Origin: Roseiarcus sp963787135 | GTDB taxonomy: Bacteria; Pseudomonadota; Alphaproteobacteria; Rhizobiales; Beijerinckiaceae | Direction of reading: 5' to 3' | Assembly (NCBI GenBank): GCA_963787135.1 | Contig: CAWBBW010000030.1 | Span: 1-64,000, forward strand | Length of the DNA: 64,000 nt | Shown here: positions 8,391 through 17,365 of the stretch, piece after piece | How the letters are laid out: each line of letters begins with the position of its first letter | Numbering within the stretch: position 1 is the stretch's first letter | Notes under the pieces: generated by a model | Seen by the model: only the letters and a program-made list of their open reading frames with translations | Databases searched by the model: none | Told to the model about the DNA's origin: nothing | Translations under genes and position numbers: made by a program

Positions 8391-10789
8391 CCCCGCAGGG
8401 TGGCTCCCGTTTTCTTCGAGACTTCGGCCACGATTCTGGCGATCGTAGCCTCGATCTCCGCGTCGGTCAGCGTGCGCTCCCGCGGCTGCAGCCTGACACT
8501 GATCGCAATCGATTTCGAACCTGCGGGCAAGCCCTTGCCCAGGTAGACGTCGAAGACGCCGACGTCCGCGACGATCGACCGCTCGGCGCCCTGCGCAGCC
8601 TTCACAATCTCGCCGGCCCGGACGCTTTCGGCGACGACGAACGCCAGATCGCGCTCGACCGGCATGAAGTCCGAACGTTCGAGCTTTGGCTTCGCTTTCG
8701 TCGCCTTTGGTTTCGGCGGCGGGACGGCGTCGAGCGTGATCTCGAAGGCGACGATCGGCCCCTCGGCGTCGAGCGCTTCGCAAACGCTCGGATGCAGTTG
8801 CCCGAACCAGCCGACGACCGTCTTCGGCCCGAACTGCAATGTCGCCGAACGGCCCGGGTGAAGGAAGGCCGGCCCGCCCGGAACGACCTGCACCGCGTTG
8901 GCGACGCCGAGCGCGTCGAGCAGGGCCATTGCGTCCTGCTTGGCGTCGAACACTTCGACAGGTCCGGCGCCGCTCCAGTGCCGGCCCTCGCCCGTCCCCT
9001 TGGCCACGCCGCGCCGCACGGCCGCCGCCGCCATGCGCTGATCGTTTTCGCCGGAGCCGAGGAAGATCTGTCCGACCTCGAACAGCGCGACGTCGCTCTG
9101 CGCGCGCCTGGCGTTGCGTTCGGCGGCAGCCACGAGGCCCGGCACGAGGCTCGGGCGCATGTCGGAAAGCTCCGAGGCAATCGGATTGGCGAGCGCGAGA
9201 GAAGGCTGGCCGCCGCCGAACAGTTCCGCCGCGGTCTTCGAGATGAACGACCAGGTCACGGCCTCGCGCAGCGAGAGCGCGGCCAGAGTGCGTTTGGCGA
9301 GCCGCGTGCGCTTCTGCAGGAGCGTCAGCACCGGCGCTGGAACGCCCTCATCCAGTCGCGGCAGCGGCGTCGTCGGCGCGCGATCGATGCCGGCAATGCG
9401 CAGGATCTGCTCGACGACGTCGGCCTTCACCTGCACGTCCGGTCGCCACGAAGGCACGCGGACCCTGCCGTCCCCGACGTCAAAGCCGAGGCGGGTCAGG
9501 ATCGCGTCGCCTTCCTCGCGCGGGATGTCGACGCCGATCAGCCGCTTGACCTCGCTGTAAGGAAATTCAAGCTCCCGGCGAGGGGCCGAAGGATCGCCCG
9601 CCACGATCATGCGCGAGGGCTCGCCGCCGCAAAGGTCGAGAACGAGGCCGGTCGCGAGGTCGCAGCCGGGTACGCAGAAATCGGGGTCGACACCGCGCTC
9701 GAACCGGTAACGCGCATCGGTGACAATACCGAGCTTGCGGCCCGTCTGGGAGATATTGGTTGGGTCCCACAGCGCGCTCTCGATCAGCATGTCGCGGGTA
9801 TTCTCGTCGCAGCCAGAGTGCTCTCCGCCCATGATCCCGGCGATCGATTCGACTCCGTTCGCGTCAGCGATCACGACCATGCTCTCGTCGAGCGCATAGG
9901 TCTTGCCGTCGAGCGCCTGCACGCTCTCGCCCTGAACGGCGCGCCGCACGGTCAGGTCGCCCGCGACCTTAGCGAAGTCGAACACATGCAGCGGTCGGCC
10001 GCGATCGAAGGTGACGTAATTGGTGATGTCGACGAGCGCGCTGATGGGCCTGAGGCCGATCGCCCTCAGGCGCTTTTGCATCCACTCCGGCGACGGCCCG
10101 TTGGTCACGCCACGCAGGAGCCGCAGCGCGAAAGCCGGGCAGAGGTGCGCGTCCGGCGGGGCGAACTTGAGATGGACGCCGGTCGGGCAGTCGAAGACTC
10201 CCTCGACCGGCTTCGGCGCCGGCGTACTGAGCGTCCCGAGCCCGGCGGCGGCGAGATCGCGCGCAATGCCTGCGACGCCCGTAGCGTCCGGGCGGTTCGG
10301 CGTCACGGCGACGTCAATGACCGGATCGTCGAGCCCGGCAAAACGGGCGTAAGGAACGCCGACCGGCGCGTCGTCGGGCAGTTCGATGATGCCTTCGTGA
10401 TCGTCGCTGAGCTCGAGCTCCGCCGCCGAGCAGAGCATGCCGTTCGATTCCGCGCCGCGGATTACGCCCTTGGCGAGCGTGATCTTTTTTCCCGGAATAT
10501 ACGTGCCGACCGGCGAGAAGACGCTCTTCATCCCGGTGCGGGCGTTCGGCGCGCCGCATACCACCTGAACCGGCTCGCCGCCCGCGTCGACCACGCAGAC
10601 CTTCAGGCGGTCGGCGTTGGGATGCTGTCGGGCCTCAATTACGCGCGCGACGACGAAGCCGTCATATTTTGCGCTCGGGTCTTCGACGCTTTCCACCTCG
10701 AGGCCGACGCGCGTCAGAGTGTCGACGATCTCGGTCAGCGAGGCCGAGGTGTCGAGATGGTCCTTGAGCCAGGAGAGGGTGAATTTCAA
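8387..10789 (-). CDS. pheT: phenylalanyl-tRNA synthetase beta subunit
   Basis: 800 aa, full length for bacterial PheT. Domain order is visible: N-terminal EMAP/tRNA-binding domain (VVARVIEARQHPNADRLKVC, residues ~40-150), B3/B4 editing region, B5 domain, the catalytic-like module, and the C-terminal anticodon-binding ferredoxin-like domain (ERDLAFVV… near 700-795). With PheS it forms the α2β2 enzyme charging tRNA-Phe. It lies 67 bp downstream of pheS in the same orientation. Confidence 0.98.
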   Translation of the reverse strand: MKFTLSWLKDHLDTSASLTEIVDTLTRVGLEVESVEDPSAKYDGFVVARVIEARQHPNADRLKVCVVDAGGEPVQVVCGAPNARTGMKSVFSPVGTYIPGKKITLAKGVIRGAESNGMLCSAAELELSDDHEGIIELPDDAPVGVPYARFAGLDDPVIDVAVTPNRPDATGVAGIARDLAAAGLGTLSTPAPKPVEGVFDCPTGVHLKFAPPDAHLCPAFALRLLRGVTNGPSPEWMQKRLRAIGLRPISALVDITNYVTFDRGRPLHVFDFAKVAGDLTVRRAVQGESVQALDGKTYALDESMVVIADANGVESIAGIMGGEHSGCDENTRDMLIESALWDPTNISQTGRKLGIVTDARYRFERGVDPDFCVPGCDLATGLVLDLCGGEPSRMIVAGDPSAPRRELEFPYSEVKRLIGVDIPREEGDAILTRLGFDVGDGRVRVPSWRPDVQVKADVVEQILRIAGIDRAPTTPLPRLDEGVPAPVLTLLQKRTRLAKRTLAALSLREAVTWSFISKTAAELFGGGQPSLALANPIASELSDMRPSLVPGLVAAAERNARRAQSDVALFEVGQIFLGSGENDQRMAAAAVRRGVAKGTGEGRHWSGAGPVEVFDAKQDAMALLDALGVANAVQVVPGGPAFLHPGRSATLQFGPKTVVGWFGQLHPSVCEALDAEGPIVAFEITLDAVPPPKPKATKAKPKLERSDFMPVERDLAFVVAESVRAGEIVKAAQGAERSIVADVGVFDVYLGKGLPAGSKSIAISVRLQPRERTLTDAEIEATIARIVAEVSKKTGATLRG

Positions 10790-10856
10790 AATCGCAGTTC
10801 CAGCAAGTTCGCGCGCTCTTCAGGGTCAAGCCCGGCCATGACGCCTCCTATTGGAC

Positions 10857-11939
10857 TCACCCGCTCAGCCCTCCCGCCAGCGTCGGGACTTCGAGCGGCT
10901 TGAAGCCGTAGTGGTTGATCCAGCGCAGGTCCGCGTCGAAGAAGTCGCGCAGGTCCGGCAGGCCGTATTTGAGCATCGCCACGCGGTCCGCGCCCATTCC
11001 CCAGGCGAAGCCCTGGTAGACTTCAGGGTCGATCCCGCAGTTGGTCAGTACGTTCGGATGGACCATGCCGCAGCCGAGGATTTCGAGCCAGTCGTCGCCC
11101 TCGCCAAAGCGGATCTCCCCGCCCGAGCGGCGGCACTGGATGTCGACCTCCATCGAGGGCGAGGTGAAAGGAAAGAAGCTCGGGCGGAAACGCATGCCGA
11201 CCCTCGGTACTTCGAAGAAGGCCTTGCAGAATTCCTCCAGCACCCATTTGAGATTGGCGAGCGTCGCGCTCTCATCGACGACGAGCCCCTCGACCTGATG
11301 GAACATCGGCGTGTGGGTCTGGTCGAAGTCGGTGCGATAGGTGCGGCCTGGGCAGATGATGCGGATCGGCGGCTTCTGGCTCAGCATCGTTCGCACTTGC
11401 ACTGGGCTCGTATGGGTGCGCAGGACCTTGCGCTCGCCATGCGCGTCAGGCTCAAGAAAGAACGTGTCGTGCATGTCGCGCGCCGGATGCCCGGGCGGGA
11501 AGTTGAGCTTGGTGAAATTGTAGTCGTCGCTCTCGATGTCCGGCCCTTCGGCGACGGAAAAGCCCATATCGGCGAAAATCGTGATGATCTCGTCCATCGC
11601 CTGGCTCAAAGGGTGGATGCGGCCGGTCTCGACGGCCGGCAGACGGACGGGAAGGGTCACGTCCACCATCTCCCGCTTGAGCTGCGCCTCGAGCGCTGCC
11701 TTCTTCAGGATCCCGCGCCGCGCCGCCAGCGCCTCAGTCACCTGATCCTTCAGCGCATTGATCGCTGCGCCGTGGGCCTTGCGCTCGTCCGGCGGGAGCT
11801 TGCCCAGCGTCGCCAGCAGCGCGGAGATCGCCCCCTTCTTGCCGAGCGCGCCGACGCGAACGGATTCGAGCGCCGCTTCATCGCTCGCGGCGCCGATCGC
11901 GGCGAGGGTTTCGTTTTCGAGGGCGGCGAGATCGGACAT
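10857..11939 (-). CDS. pheS: phenylalanyl-tRNA synthetase alpha subunit
   Basis: 360 aa. An N-terminal coiled coil (residues ~1-90) precedes the class II catalytic core: motif 1 region HPLSQAMDEI, motif 2 with TYRTDFDQTHTPMFHQVEGL, and motif 3 GMGADRVAMLKYG near the C-terminus. It is the catalytic subunit for Phe-AMP formation and transfer to tRNA-Phe. It is separated from rplT by a 138-bp spacer filled with palindromic repeats. Confidence 0.98.
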   Translation of the reverse strand: MSDLAALENETLAAIGAASDEAALESVRVGALGKKGAISALLATLGKLPPDERKAHGAAINALKDQVTEALAARRGILKKAALEAQLKREMVDVTLPVRLPAVETGRIHPLSQAMDEIITIFADMGFSVAEGPDIESDDYNFTKLNFPPGHPARDMHDTFFLEPDAHGERKVLRTHTSPVQVRTMLSQKPPIRIICPGRTYRTDFDQTHTPMFHQVEGLVVDESATLANLKWVLEEFCKAFFEVPRVGMRFRPSFFPFTSPSMEVDIQCRRSGGEIRFGEGDDWLEILGCGMVHPNVLTNCGIDPEVYQGFAWGMGADRVAMLKYGLPDLRDFFDADLRWINHYGFKPLEVPTLAGGLSG

Positions 11940-11957
11940 GGGGAAGCCTACGACAGG

Positions 11958-12070
11958 CAGCCCTTCTCCCGCTCTGCGGGAGAAGGTGGCGCGCAGCGCC
12001 GGATGAGGGTCTTGGAGGCGGCGGCGCCAAAACCCTCACCCCGGCCCTCTCCCGCGAGCGGGAGAGGGGG
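11958..12070. repeat. double palindromic intergenic repeat between rplT and pheS
   Basis: Two hairpins lie in the rplT-pheS spacer. The first (11962..11986) pairs CCTTCTCCCGC with GCGGGAGAAGG; the second (12045..12068) pairs CCCTCTCCCGC with GCGGGAGAGGG. Between them GATGAGGGT faces ACCCTCA, so the whole block can fold into one long structure. This is the type of extragenic palindrome widespread in alphaproteobacteria. It may stabilise or attenuate the operon transcript between ribosomal-protein and synthetase genes. Confidence 0.75.
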
Positions 12071-12077
12071 TTCGGAA

Positions 12078-12443
12078 CTACGCCGCCTTCGGCAGGTGCC
12101 CCTTCGCCTGCTCGACAATCGCGGCGAAGGCTGCGGGCTCGGTAATGGCGAGTTCGGACAGCACCTTGCGGTCGACCTCGATCCCCGCCGTCGCGAGGCC
12201 GGAGATAAATCGGCTGTAGGTCAGCCCGTGCTCGCGCACCGCCGCGTTGATCCGCTGGATCCACAGCGAGCGGAACTCGCGCTTGCGGTTCTTGCGGTCG
12301 CGATAGGCGTATTGCATCGCCTTGTCGACCGCGGCCTTGGCGGCGCGGATCGTGTTCTTGCGGCGGCCGGAAAAGCCCTTGGCGGCTTTGAGAACCTTCT
12401 TGTGCTTGGCGTGGGACGTTACGCCCCTCTTGACGCGTGCCAT
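12078..12443 (-). CDS. rplT: 50S ribosomal protein L20
   Basis: 121 aa, typical bL20 length. The basic N-terminal extension (VKRGVTSHAKHKKVLKAAKGF, shown in part) contacts 23S rRNA, and the globular domain has FRSLWIQRINAAVREHGLTYSRFI. It is needed early in 50S assembly and in several bacteria represses its own operon. It lies 25 bp downstream of rpmI. Confidence 0.98.
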   Translation of the reverse strand: MARVKRGVTSHAKHKKVLKAAKGFSGRRKNTIRAAKAAVDKAMQYAYRDRKNRKREFRSLWIQRINAAVREHGLTYSRFISGLATAGIEVDRKVLSELAITEPAAFAAIVEQAKGHLPKAA

Positions 12444-12468
12444 CGTTCAAATCTCCGGAAAAAGGGGT

Positions 12469-12669
12469 CTAGCCGTTCGGCAGGAAGAACTTCTTGACGT
12501 TGGCGCCGTCAGTTTTGAACAGAACGGCCGTGCCACGCAGATTGCGGATCTGCTTGGGGGTGCGTTTGATCATGCCGTGCTGCTTGCCCCTTTGGGCGTA
12601 GATGACCTTGCCGGTCCCGGTGATCTTGAAGCGCTTTTTCGCGCCCGATTTGGTTTTCAACTTGGGCAT
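12469..12669 (-). CDS. rpmI: 50S ribosomal protein L35
   Basis: 66 aa, bL35. It begins MPKLKTKSGAKKRFKITGTG and is strongly basic throughout. It is the first gene of the rpmI-rplT-pheS-pheT operon. infC, often the preceding gene, is not in this window. A hairpin with a U-tract sits 73 bp upstream of the start. Confidence 0.97.
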   Translation of the reverse strand: MPKLKTKSGAKKRFKITGTGKVIYAQRGKQHGMIKRTPKQIRNLRGTAVLFKTDGANVKKFFLPNG

Positions 12670-12741
12670 TTGGCTCTCCCGGGCTTGACGCCCCCTTGAA
12701 AGTTTGGCGGGGCGCGAGGCCCCGTTCGCATCGGAACGAGC

Positions 12742-12780
12742 GAAAAAACCGCCACGGCAGCCCTTACGGCCGGGCGGTTC
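12742..12780 (-). terminator. Rho-independent terminator or attenuator ahead of rpmI
   Basis: Read on the minus strand, AACCGCC and GGCGGTT pair around a GC-rich inner stem and are followed by a run of six T. It lies 73 bp before the rpmI start and 212 bp after the stop of the upstream minus-strand gene. It could end that transcript or act as an attenuator in the rpmI leader. No phenylalanine-rich leader peptide is apparent between the two. Confidence 0.65.
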
Positions 12781-12956
12781 TGAGGGGCGGGCTCTTACGC
12801 GAAAGGAGGAGACGACGCAAGAGGCTGGGACGAGGTTTCGATGCTGGAAGCAGTCGGCCTTACGTGCAGTTTTGAGCGACTGGGTTTACGGGTGCTCACC
12901 AACGGCGGATGGCCGCGCCACTACCGCGCCTCGCTGAAGGGCGTCGCGCGAGCCCG

Positions 12957-13020
12957 CGCACTTTTGTAAGCGCGGGAGCAATTTCAAAGCGTTAGGCGCC
13001 AAAATCTGTGCCTTTTTCGG
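12957..13020. repeat. dispersed intergenic repeat, copy 1
   Basis: Carries the core GCACTTTTG…TTCAAAG-GTTAGGCGCCAAAA…TTTTTCG that recurs near 40022 and 57118. In this copy the core overlaps the 3' end of the minus-strand gene 12992..13528 and encodes its last residues (EKGTDFGA-stop). The CAAGGAA tandem units of the other two copies are absent. Confidence 0.7.
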
Positions 13021-13528
13021 CCTGCTCCTCGACCCCGTCGAGGGGCGGCGCGGCGTGGGTGAGCGCGAGCGGCGGCGCGGGGAGGGACGGGCGCGGAACG
13101 GCGAGCGGCGCCGGCGATGTCGCTCGCGCGGATCCGCCGCTCAGCCCGTGATAGCGGTCGAGCGCGGCTACGACCTTCGTGAGCGGCCCAATCGCCTGCA
13201 GTTCCCCGCGTTCGAGCTGCACGTCGATAACGCGCAGCGCCTTGGTGAGCCGCGCGACCTGGAGATGAACGTATCGGTCCGGCGCGTCGAGCTGCCGTTC
13301 CGCGACTGCCCGGTCGATCGCCCGCCTCACCTTCGCTACGCTGACCATGCCCGCCTGGGCGATCTGCTGGGGAGTGAAACCGGACGCCAACGCCTCAAAA
13401 TAGGCGTGGCGCCTGGCGACTGTCTCCGCCCTGCGCGCGCGGGCGGCGGCGCGCGCTCGGACGCGCTGGGTAGAACGGTTGCGGTGGTTGGACACGAAAA
13501 GGCTCCTGCGAGAGTGACTTGCAGGCAT
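12992..13528 (-). CDS. putative helix-turn-helix protein of unknown function
   Basis: 178 aa. The N-terminus is very basic (about 15 Arg in the first 40 residues). The middle holds a helix-turn-helix-like segment (FTPQQIAQAGMVSVAKVRRAI), followed by a helical region (RLTKALRVIDVQLERGELQA) and a Pro/Ala-rich tail. It resembles phage terminase-small-subunit-like or other DNA-binding proteins in general form only; no family is claimed. The last residues come from a dispersed repeat, and similar tails (EKSYSFGA, EKTTVFGA) occur without the gene at the other two repeat copies. It stands alone between AT-rich DNA and the rpmI leader. Confidence 0.65.
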   Translation of the reverse strand: MPASHSRRSLFVSNHRNRSTQRVRARAAARARRAETVARRHAYFEALASGFTPQQIAQAGMVSVAKVRRAIDRAVAERQLDAPDRYVHLQVARLTKALRVIDVQLERGELQAIGPLTKVVAALDRYHGLSGGSARATSPAPLAVPRPSLPAPPLALTHAAPPLDGVEEQAEKGTDFGA

Positions 13529-13813
13529 TATAGCCGAATTTCTGATTCTCGCAAAGAGGAATGTTGGAGAACGTTCTACAAGTATTTGAAAAGGCAGCGG
13601 TATTTGGCGTTTTGCTGGTCGACAGCGACGGCCAGCTTCGTAAGCTATACTAATACTTTATGAATGTAGTGTAACAGACTGAATATATTCAAGTTTGCAT
13701 ATTAGCTCCTGTTCGATCGCCGAGTCGCGGCATGGCAAGCGCCAGATTCATCGCTGACTTGGACCACTGGGTCTGGCCCGCGAACCGTGTTCCGGACGGG
13801 ACGCGTGCGGAGT

Positions 13814-14301
13814 CTATTTTCCGAGAGGCGCCCACTGCACGGCGATGAAGCCGCGGGGATCGAGCTTTTCCGCCTGCGCGATGCGCGGCTCGCTGCCGAC
13901 GCACGTCCACGTGTAGATCGTGGCGTGGCCGGTGGCGACCATGGGCACGACGTCCGAGTCCGGATGATCCTTGCACCAGGCTGCGGCGCCTCTGGATACG
14001 CGGCGGACATCGCCTTTGGCGCATGTCAGGTTCGCGCCAGTGTTGCAAAGCCAGACTTGGCCGCTCATGCATCGATAGACCGTGCTCGCCTCGAGCGCCG
14101 CGTCGGGCTCGTTTGAAGCCGGGCCGAAAAGCTGGCGCGCCGCCGGAACGAGCGCGGCAGGAAGGCGCCTCAAGCGATCGTCGGCGCCAACGGACGCGCA
14201 ATGGGCGCGGAGGTCCTGGGCGGACGCTGCCGCAGCGAACCCAGCGGAACGGCTCCCGCGATAAGGGCGAGCAGGGTTCCCGTCATCGATCGGCGTGACA
14301 T
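13814..14301 (-). pseudogene. secreted hypothetical protein, frameshifted in its signal peptide
   Basis: A strong ribosome site (GGGAGGAAGACA) precedes the ATG at 14301, which opens MSRRSMTGTLLALIAGAVPLGS, a good signal peptide. The rest of the protein continues in another frame: AAAASAQDLRAHC…, with an A-x-A cleavage site before QDL, then a mature domain with seven or so cysteines (YRCMSGQVWLCNTGANLTC; GAAAWCKDHPDS; YTWTCVG). A one-base deletion near 14230-14245 would join the frames. The 13814..14173 part is open alone but lacks an export signal. The mature domain resembles a small secreted family of Hyphomicrobiales of unknown function. Confidence 0.7.
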
Positions 14302-14395
14302 TGTCTTCCTCCCGAATGGCGATCGAGTGGAATCGGGGCCGCGGGCCGCGGCTAAATCGCGATCCATGAGCCTTTTCGCGCAGCGACGGCGCGCC

Positions 14396-15877
14396 TCACG
14401 CGTCATCGCCCAGCGCCTTGCCCGGGCGTCCCGTCGCTTCCGCGAGGCCCCAAAACCCGTGTTTGCGCCCATGACGGCTCTTGAGCCCGGCGCGGTAGGT
14501 TTGCGCTGGCTCGATCGGCCAGTTCGGGTCTTCGCGCGCCGCGAGCGAGTCCAATTTGGAATAATAGCGGGCGGCGTGCGGATAGGCGAGGGATTGCCCT
14601 CGGGCCAAAATCGAGTCGATCAGCGCGCGATAGAGGATGGTCGCCGCGAGCGGGTGCGCGGAGTCCAGCGCCTCGGCGGCCTGCGCCAGGATTTCGTAGC
14701 GGCGGCCGTCCCATTGCGCCCGACGCTCGACCACAAGACTCCCGGCGAGATCGAGACGCGGCCATGCGACGAGGAAGCGCAGCGCAGCGTAGGAAAGGGG
14801 CGAAGCGAGCGCATGGGCAAAAGCCGCGTCGAGCGCGTCCACGTCCTCGAAATCGGGGAGATGCGCCAGATGATCGCGCAGGATCTCGGCGTCAAGCGTC
14901 GTTTCGAACGATTTCCGTCGCAGCGCGCGGGCCTCCGAACGCTCGCCCATCGCCTCGAGAACGTCGATTTCGAGTCGCGCGCGTCTCTCGGCCGCGGGAT
15001 CGCGCGGGGGGAGCCCGGCTTCGATATCCTCCACGCGCAGCATTCTGATCGTGGACCCGGTGGGCCGGCGCAGCCAGTCGAGCGCCTCGCGATGTCGTCC
15101 AGCGCGCGCCAGCCGCTCGGCGATATCCGCGGCGTCCGGACGGAGTCCCGGCAAGGAGGTTTCCAGGGCGATGAATGCGTCGACATCGCCGCGGCTGTCG
15201 GCAATATGCTGGCGCAATTCGATCAGGTGACGTACGCGCATACGCTTGTTCCAGTCGCGGTCGCTTTCGTCGATCGGGCCGAGGGAGCTCACAGCCGAGG
15301 CAAGGCGCGTGTCGAGCGCGTCGACGACGCTTCCAGGCGACTGCCCGATGATCTCCGGCATCAATTCGAGCACGACGCGGTATCGCGACCCGGCCGCCAG
15401 CGCATAAAGCCGATCCGCAAGAGATGCGTTTTGCGCCTGCGAGAGCTTGCCGACGAGGGCAGGGAGCGCAGCGGCGGCGGCGTGGTAGACGTGTGCGGCT
15501 TCGCCATCGGAGCCGTCGGTGCGAGAGAGCGTCCGGTCCGCGGTTGCGAGAAATCGCAGCAGCCGATCAGCCGCCATTTCCGCGTCCGCCTTGGCAAGGT
15601 CGCCGGTGATGATCTTCAACACCGCCGCAAGGTCGTCGCTGAAGCTCTTCACCCGCTCCCAGCCGATCGCTCCGCTGGCTCTTTCCAGCCCCGCAAGGCG
15701 CTTGTCGACGATCGCCGCGATCGCGTCCGGCCCTCTGGCCGCGGCGAGGGCGGCCATGACGAGCTTCTTGAGTGGCCCGTTGCCCTCGGCCTCGTCGAGC
15801 AAGAGATCAGCCAGCCGTTCGGCGCCAAGCTTGACCAGCGATTCCTTGTTCAGCGTCGACGACCGCGCCACGACCAA
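14396..15877 (-). CDS. DUF6880 family protein
   Basis: 493 aa, almost wholly α-helical and resembling the DUF6880 family. The N-terminus has TLNKESLVKLGAERLADLLL, and the remainder is TPR-like helical pairs (ALDWLRRP, LEAMGERSEARALR, EALDSAHPLAATILYRALID). The C-terminal signature HAARYYSKLDSLAAREDPNWPI (in part) and GLKSRHGRKHGFW is typical. Function is unknown; the fold suggests a protein-interaction scaffold. It is monocistronic. Confidence 0.8.
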   Translation of the reverse strand: MVVARSSTLNKESLVKLGAERLADLLLDEAEGNGPLKKLVMAALAAARGPDAIAAIVDKRLAGLERASGAIGWERVKSFSDDLAAVLKIITGDLAKADAEMAADRLLRFLATADRTLSRTDGSDGEAAHVYHAAAAALPALVGKLSQAQNASLADRLYALAAGSRYRVVLELMPEIIGQSPGSVVDALDTRLASAVSSLGPIDESDRDWNKRMRVRHLIELRQHIADSRGDVDAFIALETSLPGLRPDAADIAERLARAGRHREALDWLRRPTGSTIRMLRVEDIEAGLPPRDPAAERRARLEIDVLEAMGERSEARALRRKSFETTLDAEILRDHLAHLPDFEDVDALDAAFAHALASPLSYAALRFLVAWPRLDLAGSLVVERRAQWDGRRYEILAQAAEALDSAHPLAATILYRALIDSILARGQSLAYPHAARYYSKLDSLAAREDPNWPIEPAQTYRAGLKSRHGRKHGFWGLAEATGRPGKALGDDA

Positions 15878-16014
15878 TGTCCTCGTCTCTCGGCGATGCG
15901 GCGCGGACGCCGATTGCGCAGCGAATCGCGCCGCGACCCGATTATCGCAGTTCGCGGCCGCCGATGCGCGGCTTCAACGGGCTGGGCGCCGCGGGCGGCG
16001 AGCGCCCGTTGCTG

Positions 16015-16404
16015 TTACGGCGCGCGCACGTCCAGCGCCCCGACTTTCCGCGCCACCCTCATGAGCTTGCGGTCAAAGCTTGCGAAGGCGTCGCAGGACG
16101 AGGCGCTGGCGAGATGGAGCGCGTCGGCGAACTCCATCCCTTGCTCGGCCCAGTCGAGCGCCTGGGCGAGGATCGCCGGGTCTTCGACGGCGACCGTGGG
16201 CAACGCGGCGAAGTTGCGCAGCGCGTCAAGGATTGCGGGCCCACCGAGGCGATAGATCGCGCGAAGGACCCACTCGACCTCGAGGACGACCGTCATGCAG
16301 ACGAAGACGGGTTGGCTCTCGATGACGGCCGTCGCGCGCCCGAATTGCTTGCGGTCGTCGGCCACGAGGTAGCGAACGACGACGTTGGTATCAATCGCGA
16401 TCAT
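16015..16404 (-). CDS. PIN-domain ribonuclease toxin (VapC-like)
   Basis: 129 aa from the ATG at 16404. PIN fold acidic residues are visible: D in MIAIDTNVVVRYL, E in VLEVEWVLR, D in FADALHLA and D in FASFDRKL. As a VapC-type toxin it should cleave RNA with Mg2+ and be neutralised by the AbrB-type protein encoded just upstream. Its start overlaps the antitoxin stop by 14 bp, the usual coupling in TA operons. Confidence 0.9.
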   Translation of the reverse strand: MIAIDTNVVVRYLVADDRKQFGRATAVIESQPVFVCMTVVLEVEWVLRAIYRLGGPAILDALRNFAALPTVAVEDPAILAQALDWAEQGMEFADALHLASASSCDAFASFDRKLMRVARKVGALDVRAP

Positions 16405-16681
16405 CGACTGCCTTGCGATAGCGCCTTGCCGCCTCGTCGAGCAGAGCCTGATGCATCTCTTCAACTGAAACGACCCGATGCCCGGGACCAAGGGAGCCGG
16501 CCACATCTTCGAATCGCGTCGTTCCGGCCTTCGACGCTGCGCGCAGAAGGACGCCCTCGGGTTTGTCCTCGACGATCAACTCGGCGCCTGCGGTCCAGCC
16601 GCGCCTGTCGCGGATCGCCTTGGGGAGGATCACCTGCCCCTTGGTCGAGACTTTGGTTTTCAGGCTCGAAGGCTTCGCCAT
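16391..16681 (-). CDS. AbrB/MazE/SpoVT-family antitoxin (VapB-like)
   Basis: 96 aa from the ATG at 16681. The N-terminal swapped-hairpin DNA-binding domain reads KVSTKGQVILPKAIRDRRGW, the classic AbrB signature. A C-terminal arm (HRVVSVEEMHQALLDEAARR) is the likely toxin-binding segment. It probably represses its own operon with the toxin. The pair is a type II toxin-antitoxin module without mobile genes next to it. Confidence 0.88.
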   Translation of the reverse strand: MAKPSSLKTKVSTKGQVILPKAIRDRRGWTAGAELIVEDKPEGVLLRAASKAGTTRFEDVAGSLGPGHRVVSVEEMHQALLDEAARRYRKAVDDRD

Positions 16682-16875
16682 CGATCGCTCCAGGCGTTGG
16701 TAAGACGACGGTAAGATAAACCTCCGGCCTGCGATCCGCAAGAAAGCCTGCGGGATTACGTTCCCCGGATCCGGTCTGCGTCTCGACAAACCTTTCCAAG
16801 CGCGTAGTCTGGCATCTTCGTCGCCCGAAGCTCGCGACGATTTGGCAACGCGGGGTTGCCCCGGGGAGGAACGCC

Positions 16876-17133
16876 ATGACAATGCGCCGGATGATCATTA
16901 CCGCATGGACCTGCGGAGCCGTGCTTGGACAGATCGCTTCGGCCCAAGCTGCATTTCCCGCGGCTGAGAGCACCAAGGCTTTGGCGATAAGCGCCGACAC
17001 CCAGGCGGGCGAACGCGTCGCCACGACCGCTTCGAGAAAATGCGGCACGACCGGCATGGCGACCTGCAAGCGGCAACATGCGCCGCCCAACCCCAAACCG
17101 AAAAAGCCCCACAAGACCATGGCTCCCACGTAG
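16876..17133 (+). CDS. small secreted protein of unknown function
   Basis: 85 aa. GGGGAGGAACGCC precedes the ATG. A signal peptide (MTMRRMIITAWTCGAVLG…) ends near AQAA. The mature part has two cysteines (RKCGTT, ATCKR) and a Pro/Lys-rich tail (PPNPKPKKPHK). No family is recognised. A hairpin terminator follows at 17174. Confidence 0.6.
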   Translation: MTMRRMIITAWTCGAVLGQIASAQAAFPAAESTKALAISADTQAGERVATTASRKCGTTGMATCKRQHAPPNPKPKKPHKTMAPT

Positions 17134-17173
17134 AAACGATAGAACCATCAGTATCGTCGGGCTAATCGAATTA

Positions 17174-17206
17174 GGGGGGCGCACGAGCCTGCGGGCTCGG
17201 GCCCCC
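17174..17206 (+). terminator. hairpin terminator after the small secreted gene
   Basis: GGGGGC…CGAGCC-TGCG-GGCTCG-GGCCCCC followed by ATTTAATT on the plus strand. The GC-rich stem and short T-rich tail lie 40 bp after the 16876..17133 stop. Confidence 0.6.
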
Positions 17207-17365
17207 ATTTAATTATCGCCGCGAATCCCGCTGACCGGGAGCGGGGGAGGCGATCGCCAAACGACTTCCCAGCCGATTGTTCGCTGCGCTCCCTCCGCCG
17301 GCTTGCCGCGCCGCCGTCGCCATCGTATCGCAGTGCAGCAAGACGAGGCGTTGCGAGGCTTCCCC

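Noticed and set aside
7889..10903. 1004-codon plus-strand open frame
   Set aside because: It is antisense to pheT over its whole length, with Arg/Ala/Asp-biased shadow composition and no recognisable domain.
12783..12991. Phe leader peptide for pheST attenuation
   Set aside because: No ATG frame on the minus strand and the one GTG frame is not phenylalanine-rich.
14201..16255. 684-codon plus-strand open frame
   Set aside because: Antisense to the DUF6880 gene and neighbours; Arg-rich shadow.
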